Positions 11,991 to 24,187 are shown, counted from the first letter of the stretch. The stretch: DNA of 64,000 bases from Magicicada septendecula (GCA_034769895.1 CM068372.1:380007910-380071909), one strand, 5' to 3'. Notes: generated from the sequence alone by a model not told the origin. Made by a program: numbers and translations.

Positions 11991-13199
11991 ATTACGATAC
12001 AACAAGCTGTTTTATTATGTCGCGTAACAAATTATTTTAAAAAGAATGCAGTACGTTTAGTTATTTTAATCATTGAAAATATTAAGTTCCTGCTCTTTAA
12101 GTACTGCCTGAGGGACGCGTCCTGCCGGTAGGACAGTTTCTAAATTTCTCTAAAGGGAATTACGTCCTACTGTACGGACACAAGGTTCTGTACCGAAGTC
12201 CTTCCTGAAGGTCCTTCTATCAGGAAGACTTCTTCCTGTACCTTCCATCATTAAAACATAATTCCAGTTTTCAAGTGAAATGTCATGTCACAATTAAATA
12301 AACGCTTCGATGAACTTACAAACTAAATAAAGTTGATATTGATATATTCAAATAGTTTTTAACTTTCATACTTATTAGAATAACTTTTAAGCAAATACCA
12401 AACAAAAGATAGCAGAACAAACAAAATGTTTTATAAATCTACACTTATATGAAATATTTGTAAGTGTGTGAATTGTACAGATAAAACCTAATTATGGTTT
12501 CAACTGAAGAAGTGATGTCACTAAAATTTGAGGCTGTTATCTCTCTAGTGTGTAATAATAATTTGTTTAAATCGTGTTGCTGATTATAAAACCACTTTAA
12601 ATTATATTTTTGACCAGCAGTGACACTGTTTTGGCTGTACTACTATGTCTTCACGTTTACTTAGCTCACATTTTCCAACGTATTTGAAGTAATTCTTTTA
12701 CGGCGATGTGCTCAGTAAGGCTGAGCACCCAAACTGCCAACAACATCGTTGTTGCTCTTTCACACACAATAGGCTTTGGCTGTGAAGAGTCTCATCACAC
12801 CATAATGACGATCATAATAATGACAACGGCCGTTAAACGTGACGATCTGTGACACCGAATGATAATGTCAGTCTTATACGTAGACGCTTTCAACGAAGCC
12901 GCTTTGTGCACTTGAACTGTGACAAATGCTGAAAGCGAAGTAATTTACTGTGGGGTCGTGGGGTCGTAACCTACCGTTAAGGATTGTACCCGTTAATAAC
13001 CAGTGTGTAGAGCAAGCATATTTATTACTATTGTCATGGAAAACGTGATCCCTCAATGGTGCTGGTAAGGTGCATGAGCTGCAGCATTCGCTCAGAAAGA
13101 TTATCAGTAAATTTTAAATTATTAATAAATTACAACTGAATATAATGAGCTTAATATTATGAGTACAGCTGATAACATTACCAAATATCTCTTAAAACA
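11991..13199. other. Gene-free interval
   Basis: No coding signal. Bases 12085-12255 contain several imperfect inverted words ('gtaggac'/'gtcctac', 'aggtcctt'/'aaggacct'-like) that could fold, but no element ends are clear. Confidence 0.35.
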
Positions 13200-13395
13200 G
13201 TTGAAACATATTAATCGAATGGATGACTGCCGCATTCCCAAGCAACTACGGAATTATAAACCGAAAAAGCAGAGAGGTGTGGGGCGTCCAAAGAACCTTT
13301 GGCGTGGCCAGCTGTAGTCTATCTGCTTGGGACCAGAAGAAACCATTTTTGGTTTAGTCTTTTCTAAAAATTATGACGATGGTGATGCCTAATAA
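13200..13395 (+). pseudogene. LINE 3' end fragment
   Basis: Carries 'cgaatggatgactgccgcat', 'gaattataaaccgaa', 'gagaggtgtggggcgtcc' and the 3' UTR 'ggttta-tcttttc...gatgg'. This is the same 3' end as the longer copy at 28411-28865. 5'-truncated. Confidence 0.65.
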
Positions 13396-14109
13396 TCTAT
13401 ATAGTTTACTAAAGTTGGTACCTTTTAATAAGGTTGGTATATTAATTTATTTCACACACCGAACATTGTACACACTAACTTATTGGTTAACCTTAGTTAT
13501 ATTATCTTCAAATCAACTATCGAACTGTGTTTGTCTCTAAGCTGATTCACTCTATCCACATTTCTGTTTTTCTTTGATTACGTCTCTGGAGGTGTGTATG
13601 TGATGTTGCCTTCTTTATATAGTTTGTCTAGCGCTGTTAGCGAACTAATATCTGAATCTAATCTCAGTAAGCGAAAGGCAAAGTTTTTAAAAGAAAATAA
13701 TATGACAAAATATAAAAAGCTATAGGAGATATATTTAGGCGTAATTGAAGATTAGAGACGACGGAAAGCTATTAACAGGTTCTCTTCAAAACTGCGCGCG
13801 AAGCTCAGAGATTGGCAAAATAATCCGGTCTTATCTTCAATAAAAAATATTTCCAAGAATTACCGAGCGAGTTGTAGGAGACTATTCAATTAGAAGTTAG
13901 TATAAGGCTTACGCGGAATTTAGTCGTTTGAGTGAAGGAAAAAGCAAATTTTGGGAAAAATTTAGTTTCGGTCAGTGGCGTAATTACTAGGGGAGAGGGG
14001 GGAGTATCAATCCCTTCAAGAGCTACTAAATATATCAGAGAAATTCCGTACTCACTTAACGTAGTTTTTAACCAAAGGCGTGTATTAAAATAAATCTCAT
14101 GCATAGTGT
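13396..14109. other. Gene-free interval
   Basis: AT-rich, no coding signal and no repeat that I could match inside this window. Confidence 0.4.
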
Positions 14110-14705
14110 TAAAGTAAAAGAAATTACCATGATAATGATGATCATCATCATACTCAAGGTTTAAACCAAGAATGGTTTGTTCCGGTCTCAAATAGGCAAA
14201 TATTACAGCTGGTCACTCCAGCGCTTCCTCGGACGTCCCACACTTCTCCGTCCCATCGGCTTATAGTTCCATAGTTGTTTGGCGATGCGGCAGTCATCCA
14301 TTCGGCAAAGATGTTCCCACCAATTCAGCCGATACTCATACTGGGCGATCCTGTCGAGTATACTCATAATATTCAGAATCTCATTTCAGCCGCTTGGATG
14401 CGACTGGCCTGGCCTTTCGTTATAGTCCAATTCTCAGACTCATAAAAAGGCGTGGGAAAAAGCCATCACCTTATAATTTTAGGCGTGTTCATTTACTTGC
14501 CTATTTAATGTTTCACCTAATGGTCCCGCACATAAGGATTTAGTTATGCAACTTATTCACAAGATCGTTTCTTGCATTATAAGGCACACTGTAGCCCAGG
14601 TATTCAAAATTACTAACTTGTTCCAGGGCAGTACCATCAATAAAAATTTTTGCCCATACGGGATCAGTTCCACGGAAAGCCATCACCTAGGTCTTAAAAC
14701 CATCA
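14110..14705 (-). pseudogene. LINE reverse transcriptase C-terminal fragment (minus strand)
   Basis: Minus-strand copy of the family at 28411. From 14130 rightwards the plus strand is the complement of its 3' UTR, the 'LCRMDDCRI' block (14280-14310), the 'ARPVAS' and 'ENWTI' blocks (14390-14440), and the upstream part with 'GTDPVWAKIFIDG' (about 14630-14680). Multiple breaks. About 600 bp long. Confidence 0.65.
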
Positions 14706-15343
14706 CCGGCCGCGGAAGCCTACGTGAGAACATACTGTTTAAATATGACGATCCTTCTAACAACATTTTACTTATGAGGGAGACAGGAAAATACTCAATA
14801 GATCAGTCGATTATATAAACCGGCTGCAGTAAAAATCAAACACACACAAAAATCAGTAACTACGAAAGTTACGAAGCAAGCAAGCACAAAACACGGGAGA
14901 CTACCATTCAACGTACATAAAACTAAAAACCAGTCTAAGAAAACAAATTGCAAAGATGTCAAGAGCTTTCTCTGCGCTGTATTCACACGTTATTTCTCAG
15001 TCATCAAAACGCAAGGACGCTGTAATCTTGGGGTTGATGAAAAACGGGCGTGGTCTGAGTTTTATGCGCCTTGTAAAGAATAGCGAGTTGCCTCCTCTTT
15101 CCATAAAATGTAACACGCAACGCAGCTCACTGTTGCTTTCTTCCTTTTTGATGATGTCACTGATTTCACTCTAAACCCAAACTATATACATTAAAGAAAT
15201 GTGAACTGAAACTTCTGTGCCAAAATATTCTTTCTTTTATTACCGCCATTTTCGCCTCCCTTAAAGGCTACTGCTTTTTCTGGCTTTGTAATATTGCCAT
15301 CTTTTCCACGGACGTACTGTTTCTCTTTTATCTTTGAATATAT
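14706..15343. other. Gene-free interval
   Basis: No coding signal. Part of 14950-15140 resembles 1190-1385. Otherwise nothing recognised. Confidence 0.4.
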
Positions 15344-15425
15344 TGTTACGCAATACGGAATGTTCTCATACGATGGAAACGTTCTTCTACAAGTCTCTCG
15401 GCCATCCCAGCAGAGTCCAGCTGTA

Positions 15426-15462
<37 letters not shown>

Positions 15463-15770
15463 TACATATTGTTGCTACTTCGAGAAGAAAGACAATTACG
15501 TGACACTTATCATGCGTCAACAATAGAGTCTGTTCCATACAGTACCGATCAGCGCACTGTGTGTTCAAGGACACTGTTTCTATTGAATTCGAGAGCGCCT
15601 GTAATATGCACTTGTTTAACACGTCATCCAGAAAAAGTGCCAGATTATTCTGGCATCTCAGCGCGGTATAAATATAAGCATCCAGCGACGCGACGGGCAG
15701 TTCAGTTTATGTCGGGCGATTTACTCAGTGTGTCTCAAGTGGCTGTTAGTGATTATTGTCAAGCTTGCCT
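15344..15770 (+). mobile_element. 5' part of an LTR with a (GT)n insert
   Basis: Begins TGTTACGCAATACGGAA like the copy at 26068. A (GT)n tract at 15426-15458 expands the U3-like part. The promoter tataaatata is at about 15667, followed by 'cagttcagttt' and 'gggcgattta-tcagtgtg'. The 3' half of the LTR is missing after about 15770. Confidence 0.65.
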
Positions 15771-16129
15771 CCGTGGTGGCCATGTAATTTATCATGGACC
15801 CGCGGACTACACCATAACTCCCTTGTGCAGAGCAAACGACCGCGCTGACCTGTTGGCACCTGGCGTTCATCAGGCCTAAGCCTGGACAACGCACACAAAT
15901 TAGGGCGCAAGACGCCCGCGCATCATCCATCCATCGATCCATTTCCTCCGCCTTTTTAGTTAACTGGTTGGCGTGTCCTTCCTGATTTTTAGGTAGCCAG
16001 TCTATTGAAAGTCAAGCACCGTTATCATCTGACAGCCATCGGACACGTCCCGGAAACTGTAATTCAGCCATGGGTGCAAAGACGCCCCACTACCTGATGC
16101 AATGCATTGCAATCCGCCGATTCATCACA
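15771..16129. other. Gene-free interval
   Basis: GC-richer than its surroundings, with short open frames but no recognisable protein. Unclassified. Confidence 0.35.
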
Positions 16130-16640
16130 GTCGCAGAATACTTCTGAATTTGGGCGGACTCCATATGCAAGCTAGGGAAATACGCACTTCGTCACTTTAA
16201 ATAGGATCCGATGGTCCGCATTGGCGAGCGCGTGCTCCGCTACAGCGGGCTTCTCCAGCTGCCTCAAGGAACTATGTAGCGGCCGGTAGCGGCTATGTTC
16301 ATATACGCGGGTGCGGGTACTGCGCTTCGTAGTTCTGATGTACAACTGGTCACACGAGCAAGGAACTTCGTAGACAAGGGCGCACGACGAAAGCGGGTCC
16401 CTGCCGTCTTTCACCGGCCTCAGGAACTGATCGATTTTCCTCGTCGGCTTGAAGATCGGTCTAACCCCGCCCCGGATCAGCAACCTGCCAATACGATCAG
16501 TCACCCCATGGACACGGGGCAACACCGCGAAGCCAACATTCTCCCGTGACACCGAATGCGCCGGTCTGGCTGTTGTTCTCGGCCGGACCGCTCGTTTCAC
16601 TTCCCCGACGGAATAGCCGTTCAGTGCTTCCGGTGTTAAT
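16130..16640 (-). pseudogene. Penelope-like element, C-terminal linker and GIY-YIG domain (minus strand)
   Basis: The minus-strand frame 16600-16172 (142 residues) shows the Penelope RT-to-nuclease junction: 'GVTDRIGRLL', 'VRPIFKPTRKI', 'RDPLSSCALVYEVPCSC', 'LYIRTTKRSTRTRVYEH', and 'AVAEHAL....HRILF'. In active Penelope-like elements the nuclease motif reads LYIG; here G is replaced by R, so the catalytic core is probably dead. The reverse transcriptase upstream is absent. Family assignment rests on motif order and is fairly secure. Confidence 0.75.
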
Positions 16641-17654
16641 TCAGTTTCACATCACAGAAGATCGCAAACTTCGTAACAACATCAATATAACACAGGGCGC
16701 TTACAGCAAAAGTAATTTTCAATATTACTACGGCATGAGAACGTATCCTCGTTTACAGAGCCTAACTCAGTATATCCGCTGTAACCAATTATGTGGCCTG
16801 TAAACAGTTTCTGTGAATACAATAGTTAAAGTCTCTGCTCAATAAATTGTGTTTATACACTTCGTCGAGTAACATTAGTAAGTAAAACACACAGACAGTG
16901 CAACCGTCCCAGCACAAACACTTATCACGATGGCCTTAACACGATATAATTAAGCCTCCTGTAACCTGTTGAATTGTAACGCTCAAGGGTCCTCTTAAAC
17001 CCGAAGAAGGTTAACTCGAATACATAATACTGGCCCTTTACAAGATTAGAAATGATGTGCTTAATTTGCAGTGGTAGGGGAGGGGGAACGGAAAGAGACG
17101 TTGGTGGAATATAATTACGGAGATGGCAATTTAACCAAATACTTCTCCATGCGGAAGCTTTATAATTCACAATTCCGGTCAATTTAGAATTATTATAAAT
17201 TTGGTGGTTTTTTTTAATTATCTTTATTCCCATTATTAAAGTTTACAATGTTCGTTACATTCACATCACTAGGAAATACCTGTTCACCACATACTGTGAG
17301 CAGTGACAAGTTAAGGTTTATTAATATCCTTGCTATCTCATTAATTCAACAAAAAATAATCTTTCATAGGTCCCATCATCTCTTATCGCAAATAATTTTG
17401 TCACATATTTATTGTACAGGCACTGAAACTTTATGTGGTTTATATTATATACTAAAATTTAACATATACTAAATTAATATATCCGTAACATTTCAAAATT
17501 AACCCCAACTGAAACAATTCTTTTTAACTTTATTTCACATCAATGATTACAACTAAGATATAGAATTAAAAATTATTATTAATAGTATAAACTAATTAAT
17601 CTAATATTTGGCAGTTATGGTATAAATAAAATACAAAAACAAATTAAATTTGTT
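16641..17654. other. Gene-free interval
   Basis: Contains the short dispersed repeat at 16948-17013. The rest is AT-rich with no coding signal. Confidence 0.4.
16948..17013 (+). repeat. Short dispersed repeat, copy 2 of 3
   Basis: Same unit and orientation as 2279-2346, about 80% identical by eye. Confidence 0.5.
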
Positions 17655-17893
17655 GTTAAAATTCATTCCTGGACTGTTTGGCCGTGGTCCACTGTTTTCA
17701 CCAAAAACAGACGTTTCGGCAGTACCGTCGACTGCCATCATCAGTGTAAAATTTGAAGTTTCGCTAACGTAAGGTGGTACACGTTAGTGACCACAGTACC
17801 AGTTATTGACCAGTCGATGGCACTCCCGAAACGTCGTTTTTCGTGAAAACAATGGACCACGACCAAACAGCCAGGGAATGAATTTTAACAACA
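17651..17893. mobile_element. Fold-back MITE-like element
   Basis: About 60-bp inverted arms: 'ttaaaattcattcctgg', 'tgtttggccgtggtccac', 'tgttttcac' on the left and the complements 'gtgaaaaca', 'tggaccacgaccaaaca', 'ccagggaatgaattttaa' on the right. The arms continue inward through an 'aaacgtc' word. Total 243 bp, no ORF. It would fold into a long hairpin. Superfamily not determined. Confidence 0.65.
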
Positions 17894-18947
17894 TTGACTC
17901 CGGCCGTGTAAGCCTATGAGCTATATTACAAATTAAATTTCTTCTGTTAATGATAGCATATTGTGAGGTTAAAATTACTACTAATGATATACAGGATGAT
18001 AATGCTACTCAACATAATTTCTTTTTATTAGCTATGATTTTAAATCATATGGTTTATTTTCCACGGCCAATCAGAGTGGAGAATGATGAGCTGGCTTCTG
18101 ATTGGTTCGCGTTATACACCTAAAGCGGCCAAAAAGTTGTAAATAGAAACAGCGTTGCCGTCTCCCACTGTTGCTTGTCCCATTTCACTAGGCGAATTGT
18201 TCGGCATACCATGTATTACGAACATTCTTTGCTACTGAAGATGGCCACCGGTGGTGTGGCTGAAACGTCTAGCGATATTACATCAAGCATTCGACCACGG
18301 CCTTTCACCCCGGAAGTTTTAATTAATTATAATGATTTTAAATCTGAGAAAAATTGTTTCCTTCTTTTATTTGCTATGTCGGCAGGTAAACGATTATACA
18401 ATCTAGAATATAAAACATGAATAAACTAGTTATATATTTCTGTTTTAGCTAAAGGTATGAAAAGAGTTTCATTTTTGCACCTTAGTTGTCGAACGTTCAT
18501 TTTTCCATAGTCTCCACTCCTATAGAAATATACTTAAAGTACTTTATATACGTAAAAATGTCTTAAAGGTAAATAATTAATTTTCTGAAACAAAGAAAAT
18601 AAGTTATATCTTACGTTTTTTCCTTCGGATACAGTTTATTGGAACAGTTTACTTCGGAGTATCTTTTAATTTTTTTGTTTAAATACAGTTTTACAGAATG
18701 TAAACTGTTCACATGAACTGAACAGTAGAATTGTAGCCTTTAACATTGATTAGAGTAAGAAATGCGTCTAAAAAAAATTAAAATTCTCTCAGTATGCGTG
18801 GATCGTTGGGACGTAGAGACATGGGCCATGGACTGTTAAGAACAGAGAAAACAAATTTTTAAAAGTTAGGCAGGTGGTAAATTCTAAGCCACACGGAAAG
18901 GAAAGTTAACTGCAGAAGGACAAAAACTAATACAGTTAGAATCATGA
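17894..18947. other. Gene-free interval
   Basis: Holds the repeat at 18200-18335. Otherwise AT-rich with no coding signal. Confidence 0.4.
18200..18335 (+). repeat. Dispersed repeat with 'gaagatggcc' core
   Basis: Contains 'ctgaagatggccaccggtgg', 'gctgaaacgtct', then 'accccg' and 'gttttaat-aatta'. A related copy lies on the minus strand at 27655-27800 ('ctgaagatggcctccgctgg', 'gagcctgacac', 'accccgcgg', 'cgttttaataa'). The layout also recalls the arms of the MITE at 17651. Confidence 0.45.
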
Positions 18948-19000
18948 AACAAGGTTTGATCAAAATGTTCTTGCAATATTGCAATTACCACCGTCACAGG
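18948..19000 (+). repeat. Mariner end fragment
   Basis: 'aaggtttgatcaaaatgttc' followed by 'ttgcaat' and 'accaccg' matches the left end of the mariner at 20363, about 80% by eye. No partner end was found, so it is a broken remnant. Confidence 0.45.
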
Positions 19001-19059
19001 CCGGAGTTATGAGACGTACTTGAAAATAAAAGTATACCACAACAGTTTAGTTCAGGTCA

Positions 19060-20000
19060 TAAAGATACATCGCAATAATCATTGACGACGAGGAAGAATC
19101 TATACCGATTGAAACAAACCAAGGCGTAAGAGAAGGTTGTTGTCTGTCACCATTAATTTTTAACCTTTATCTAGACGATCTCGTGGAAAGAACCATCCCC
19201 TGACGGTATTAAAATTCACCGAAATAAAAGCTTGAAAACCATTCTCTTCGCAGATGACGCAGATGATATTCGCCACTTCAGAAGACGATCTCCAGCGAGC
19301 AATATGCATCTTACATAAAATAAGAAAAGAATATAACTGTAATATATCTGAACCAAAGACAAAAGTAATGACCCCTATAGGAGATGAACCTGTTCGGACC
19401 AAAATATACATAGACCACACATGCATAAAACAAGTAAGACATTTCAACTATCTTGGACAGGACATTACTTATTATCAAGATAGAGATATAGAAAATGACG
19501 AAAAAATGAAAAAGTGACGAATTTCACAAGTATGTGTGGAACGATTTGGAGAACGTTGGAAAATAAATGTACAAAAGAAACTCAAATAAAATTTTATAAA
19601 ACAATGGCAATACCTATACTACTGTATAGTTCTGAAACTTCGGTCATAAAGAAAAAAGATGAACAGAAGATACAAACAGCAGGAATTAAATTTGTGAGAT
19701 CAATTAAAATGTATACTAGACGAGATCATATAAGAAGTGAACAGAAAAGAAGTGATTTAGATATTTTTGCAGTTAATGAAAAGATTAAAAATACAGAAGA
19801 AAATGGATTCAACACATAGATAGAATGGAAGAAAGTAGAATATCGAAGATAGCGAAAGATTACACCTCTAGAGGCAGAAGAAAATTTGGACTGTGGAATA
19901 GGAACAGGCCGCTAAAGTCTAAAACCGTTAAGAAGATGGTAATGATGACGTCTACAAGTGTCCGAAAGAAACGTCCTATATGCAAGTATATGCAACGTCG
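19060..20000 (+). pseudogene. LINE reverse transcriptase fragment with palm motifs
   Basis: The plus-strand translation from about 19100 reads 'ETNQGVREGCCLSPLIFNLY', the RT motif QGVRQGCxLSPxLFN, then a damaged catalytic FADD region near 19245-19262, then 'EDDLQRAI..LHKI.KEYNCNISEPKTKVM', 'HFNYLGQDIT', 'FYKTMAIPILLYSSET' and the basic tail. At least three frame breaks. This is the most complete LINE RT on the plus strand. Its 'FYK.MA...LLY.SE' block matches 28411, so they may be one superfamily. Confidence 0.7.
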
Positions 20001-20362
20001 TATCACAGCGTTTGTGCTTATCACAACTGGCGCCCTTATTTGTTATTGCGCAGTTCCAGGTTACGGCGTAGTTACTCGACGTATTTACTCCCATCGACGT
20101 ATGTAAAATTAAATACGTGTCTGGACTTAACACGAACTCTGCAAGTAAGTACACACTGCGTTTCTTTTACTGACTGTAAACGCACACGCACGTTTATATA
20201 TATACGGAATAAAACTGGTGTATACTTAACGTAATGCAGCCAGCGCATAGCAAGATATACCTATAGTGCTAAATAAAACCACGCTTACGCCATTACTGCA
20301 AGCGGCGAAATTGAGTTAAAGTGGAATGTAAAATATAGCGCGCCAGAATGTAAAAGAATATA
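20001..20362. other. Gene-free interval
   Basis: Short open frames overlap here on both strands but show no family resemblance. Nothing recognised. Confidence 0.35.
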
Positions 20363-21256
20363 CGAGGTTTAATCAAAAAGTTCGTGCAGTTTTGCAATTT
20401 CCACCGCTAAAAGTGTGCTATTAAAAAACCGTCTTATGCGATGGTGGTACACACGTTAGTGACAATCGTCTAAAATTTTACCCCTAACTGATTCATAATT
20501 TAGATTTCACAGTTAATTGAGTAAAACGTCCTTAGGTGAATCAGGCGATTTCTTGTCATTCCACAATGAAATGTTGAAGAACATGGATTAAATTTTGTGT
20601 AAACTGTGAGATAAAATTCTCTATCCTGGTAAACGTGTTCAGAAGGCTTCTGGAGAAACTGCTGTGCGTGAACAAGCGGTTTACAAGCTTCAAAAACTGC
20701 CGTAAATGAGTTGAAGATCGTGTTTGTCAGATGAAGACTATGTATTTGTGTTCGACGAAATTTCTCGCTAGGCACAGTGGTAAATAAAGAGCACTATTAG
20801 GACATTTAACGTCATTTGTGTGAAGTTATTTGTACAAAACGGCCAGATCTAAGGAAGAATAATTTATGAAAATTGCAGCCCGATTATGCTCATGGACGAA
20901 CGTTATTGCTTGTTAAAAAGTTTGCGAGGCTAGGCAAAAGAAAACGTCATAATGATGACACGGCAAATATCGTTGTGTCCTAACGCGATCTTTCCTGCTT
21001 CCAGTAGTGGTAATTTCCCACGAAAGGACAACGTATTGCGACCGTTGAAGACGTAAAACGGAAAGCGCTAAGCGAGCTCAAGGCTGTACCAGAAAGTACA
21101 TGCTTGAAATATTTTGAAGACTGCAAAACGGCTGACTTAATCGTTTTACGACATTCGACTAAAGCCACGAAGAGACCAGTAAAAGTAACGTAACGATGAT
21201 TGAAGGCATAATTTTTAAATAAACCAGAACTGCATGAACTTTTTGATCAAACCTCG
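20363..21256 (+). pseudogene. Mariner transposon, internally deleted, decayed transposase
   Basis: Ends are inverted: 'cgaggtttaatcaaaaagtt' on the left and 'aactttttgatcaaacctcg' on the right, flanked by TA on both sides (20361-20362 and 21257-21258), the mariner target site. At 894 bp it is shorter than a typical ~1.3 kb element. The plus-strand translation in shifting frames shows mariner landmarks: 'KEHY', 'LCE', 'KRPDL.KN', 'LQPD.AHGRTLL' and near the end 'VEDVKRKALSELKAVPES' with 'FEDCKT'. The catalytic aspartates are in damaged segments. Non-functional. Confidence 0.8.
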
Positions 21257-21814
21257 TACTCTTGATCAGAATGGGATCTGCTCCCCCCCCCCATGGAATT
21301 CAGGATCCTAACCATTGCAAAAATTTAAAATCTTTGTGTACAAAAACGCAGTGCGGTGCAAAGAGCATGATTGTACGCGCGCGTCCCTGAGCGTGTGCTC
21401 ATCTTTATTAAGGAAAGAGTAAACGCCAAGATTTGAAAAAAATAAATTTTTTGTTTGATTAATTAAAAATACCGATGTTTCGGAGCATTTGAATTTGAAG
21501 TTTACATCAAAATACGAATGATAACGGCGTTTGGCATTTGTTTGTCTGTTTATTTGAGGCATATTTCACGACAGCTTTAAATGAGGATTTTTGTAAAATC
21601 GGTATACGTCTCCATAGTATTACACTACATGTTTTTACTTTTTTTTTAGAATTATCCCCCCAAAAAAAGGGTGCTGAGAGGCGAAAACGTGATGGTATCC
21701 AAGTTTTGTAAAATCAAAAAGTCAACGTAGTGTGCCAAATTAAAGGACGTTTTAACCAAATATGATATTAGATTTTAGCTTTGAAAATTTGAAACTTAAA
21801 AAGATATACGGCAG
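21257..21814. other. Gene-free interval
   Basis: No coding signal. A (C)9 run occurs near 21283. Unclassified. Confidence 0.35.
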
Positions 21815-22060
21815 GGACTGAATATTATAATTGCCAGGAACTAAAAGATACTGGGATTGCCCCAGTATTGGCTGAATTGGTGGCAACATCTTTGCCGAAT
21901 GGATGACTACCGCATCCTCAAGCGACTATGGAACTATAAACAGAGGGGACGAGAGGTGTGGGACGTCCGACGAAGCGCTGGATTGATCAGCTCTGATCTT
22001 TGCCTGTTTGAGACCACAACAAACAATCCTTGGTTTAATCCTTGCAGATATGATGATGAT
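21815..22060 (+). pseudogene. LINE 3' end fragment
   Basis: Same family as 28411: 'tacggcaggga-ctgaatattata', 'ttggctgaattgg', 'gccgaatggatgactac', 'ggaactataaa', 'gaggtgtgggacgtccga', ending with 'ccttggtttaatccttgcag' and a (GAT)n tail. Confidence 0.7.
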
Positions 22061-22380
22061 GATGATCTTTTGAAAATTTCAAAATTTGTTGATTTCAGGA
22101 TCCAAAAAAGAGATGAAAAATTTGAAAAAATTATGAAAAAAGAGGAGTTGTCAGACTAAAAGAAATTATAACGCAAACCTGAATGTTTAATGTCTATTGT
22201 GTGACTACGTGTTTTACAACTGTTATATCATTAAAGAAATAGTAGGGAGTTGGGAATATTTGTAATTTTTCCTATAATTGAAAAATTATCTATATTGAAA
22301 TTTGTGTAATAATAGGGAGCGGATTTTTAGGTGAATAAATATTTTTATATTTAATTAAATATTTTTCATGTTGTCGTTAA
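22061..22380. other. AT-rich gene-free interval
   Basis: Nothing recognised; ends exactly where the Helitron 5' terminus starts. Confidence 0.35.
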
Positions 22381-24187
22381 TCTATATATATAAAAGAGAA
22401 ATACCACTGACTCACTGACTGATTCATCACGAAATCTCCGAAACTATAACACCTAGAAACTTGAAATTTGGCATGTAGGTTCCTTATGTGATGTAGGTAT
22501 CCGCTAAGAAGGGATTTTTGGAAATTCGACCTTTAAAGGGGGAAAAAGGGGGGTAAATTTTGCCTGACTGACTGACATAGAATCAACGTAGAGCAAAAAC
22601 TACTGAATGGATATCAATGAAACTTTGAACATAGCTTCATCATAGGTCTTAGGTGCTCACTAAGAAACGGTTTTAAAAACTTTCACTCCTAAGGGGCAAC
22701 CCCCCCCCCATTGTATGTATGTTCCACATCTCCTTCTATACCACTGGACCGATTTCAACCAAACTTGGCACAAATATTTTACGCGACGGGAGAACCAACA
22801 TAGGATAGGTGTTTTTTTTCTATGGGGTCCTTTGGGGGGTTCTTTTGGGGTCTTCCACATCTCCTCCTAAACCACTGGACCGATTTCAACCAAACTTGGC
22901 ACAAATATTTTACGCAACGGGAGAACCAACATAGGATAGGTGTTTTTTCGATGGGGTCCTTTGGGGGTTCTTTGGGGTCTTCCACATCTCCTCCTAAACC
23001 ACTGGACCGATTTCAACCAAACTTGGCACAAATATTTTACGCAACGGGAGAACCAACATAGGTTAGGTGTTTTCTTCGATGGGGTCCTTTGGGGTCTTCC
23101 ACATCTCCTCCTATACCACTGGACCGATTTCAACCAAACTTGGCACAAATATTTTACTCAACGGGAGAACCAATCTTAGGGTAGGTTTTTTCGATACGAT
23201 CCTTTGGGGGGTCCTTTGGGGTCTTCCACATCTCCTCCTAAACCACTGGACCGATTTCAACCAAACTTGGCACAAATATTTTACGCAACGGGAGAACCAA
23301 CATAGGACAAGTGTTTTTTCGATACAATCCTTTGGGGGTCCTTTGGGTCTTAAAAACTATTAGATCTGGTTACTATGGCAACCCAATAGAATAGATTCTG
23401 GTTACCATAGCATCGGTGGAAGTCTCCCGTGTAGGAAATAGCGCGGGAGTTGTCCGACGGGCCTTCCCCGGAGTTCATTCACGGAACCCGGGGAGTCTTA
23501 GGTCGGATCCCGCGAAAGACGGCGGGGCCATAGTCCACGGTTCTTATAAATAAAGATATAGGTTATGATATCAAAGGTGGTGTATGCATCTTAAGAAACT
23601 TCTTAATAGTGTGTGAATTCAGAGTTGTTTCAGTTTGAATTTAAAAGTGGATAAGTTAAGATCGAAGTAAGTAAAAGCGAGTATAAAAAACAAAGTTTTG
23701 ATAGCAAATGTATTCAGATCATAGTGTTCAGACAATATAAATGCACTTGCTTCAGTTTGAATTTAAAAATTGATAAGCTGAAATCTATAGAGGTATTGTA
23801 TTGTTAGAATAAGTTTAGGAGACACTAATTTAACAAATGCCTTATTTCAACATTAACACAATGAATTATAAAATACAGTAAATACGCAGCGCGTGCAAGT
23901 ACTGTAGACATTTTATTGAAAACTAATTTAGCTGTTCGCCCTCTCCCAGAGTTAGAAATCGAGCAGGAGCATCACGCGCAACAGAATTCTTCTCCAGATA
24001 TAAGAATACAGTATATGACATGTTCTTAAACAGGTGCGCTACAGATTATTACTCCAGTGAGAATGCGAACGTAACAATATAAGGAAGATTATACAATATA
24101 CAAGTAATATAACGTTAGAACAAGAATAGGTGCCTATGAGCCTATGAATAAATTATGAACCCGAGCAACGCTGGGTAAATCGGCTAG
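22381..24187 (+). mobile_element. Non-autonomous Helitron
   Basis: The 5' end is TCTATATATATAAAAGAG, preceded by A. The 3' end is 'cgagcaacgctgggtaaatc', finishing in CTAG at 24184-24187 and preceded by a GC-rich word set able to form the subterminal hairpin. TC...CTRR ends without TIRs or TSDs define Helitrons. No Rep/helicase coding is present inside. It contains the tandem array at 22724-23350. The base after CTAG here is A, not the T usually found at Helitron sites, probably because a second copy starts 10 bp further on. Confidence 0.65.
22724..23350 (+). repeat. Tandem array, five units of about 116-131 bp
   Basis: Unit starts ('tccacatctcct') at 22724, 22855, 22981, 23097 and 23226. 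Each unit carries 'ccactggaccgatttcaacc', 'aaacttggcacaaatatttt', 'gggagaaccaa' and a T/G-rich spacer of variable length. The open frames over it on both strands are repeat artefacts, though phase is preserved in several units. Confidence 0.85.

Noticed and set aside
15721..16000. Short frames in the GC-richer patch after the 15.3 kb LTR
   Set aside because: No motif and frames overlap on both strands; treated as non-coding.
22724..23350. CRISPR array
   Set aside because: Units are ~120 bp with conserved cores and no unique spacers, and the context is a eukaryotic Helitron.
22660..23363. Several 66-98 codon frames on both strands of the tandem array
   Set aside because: Repeat unit has open phases; residues simply repeat with the unit, and no domain is recognisable.
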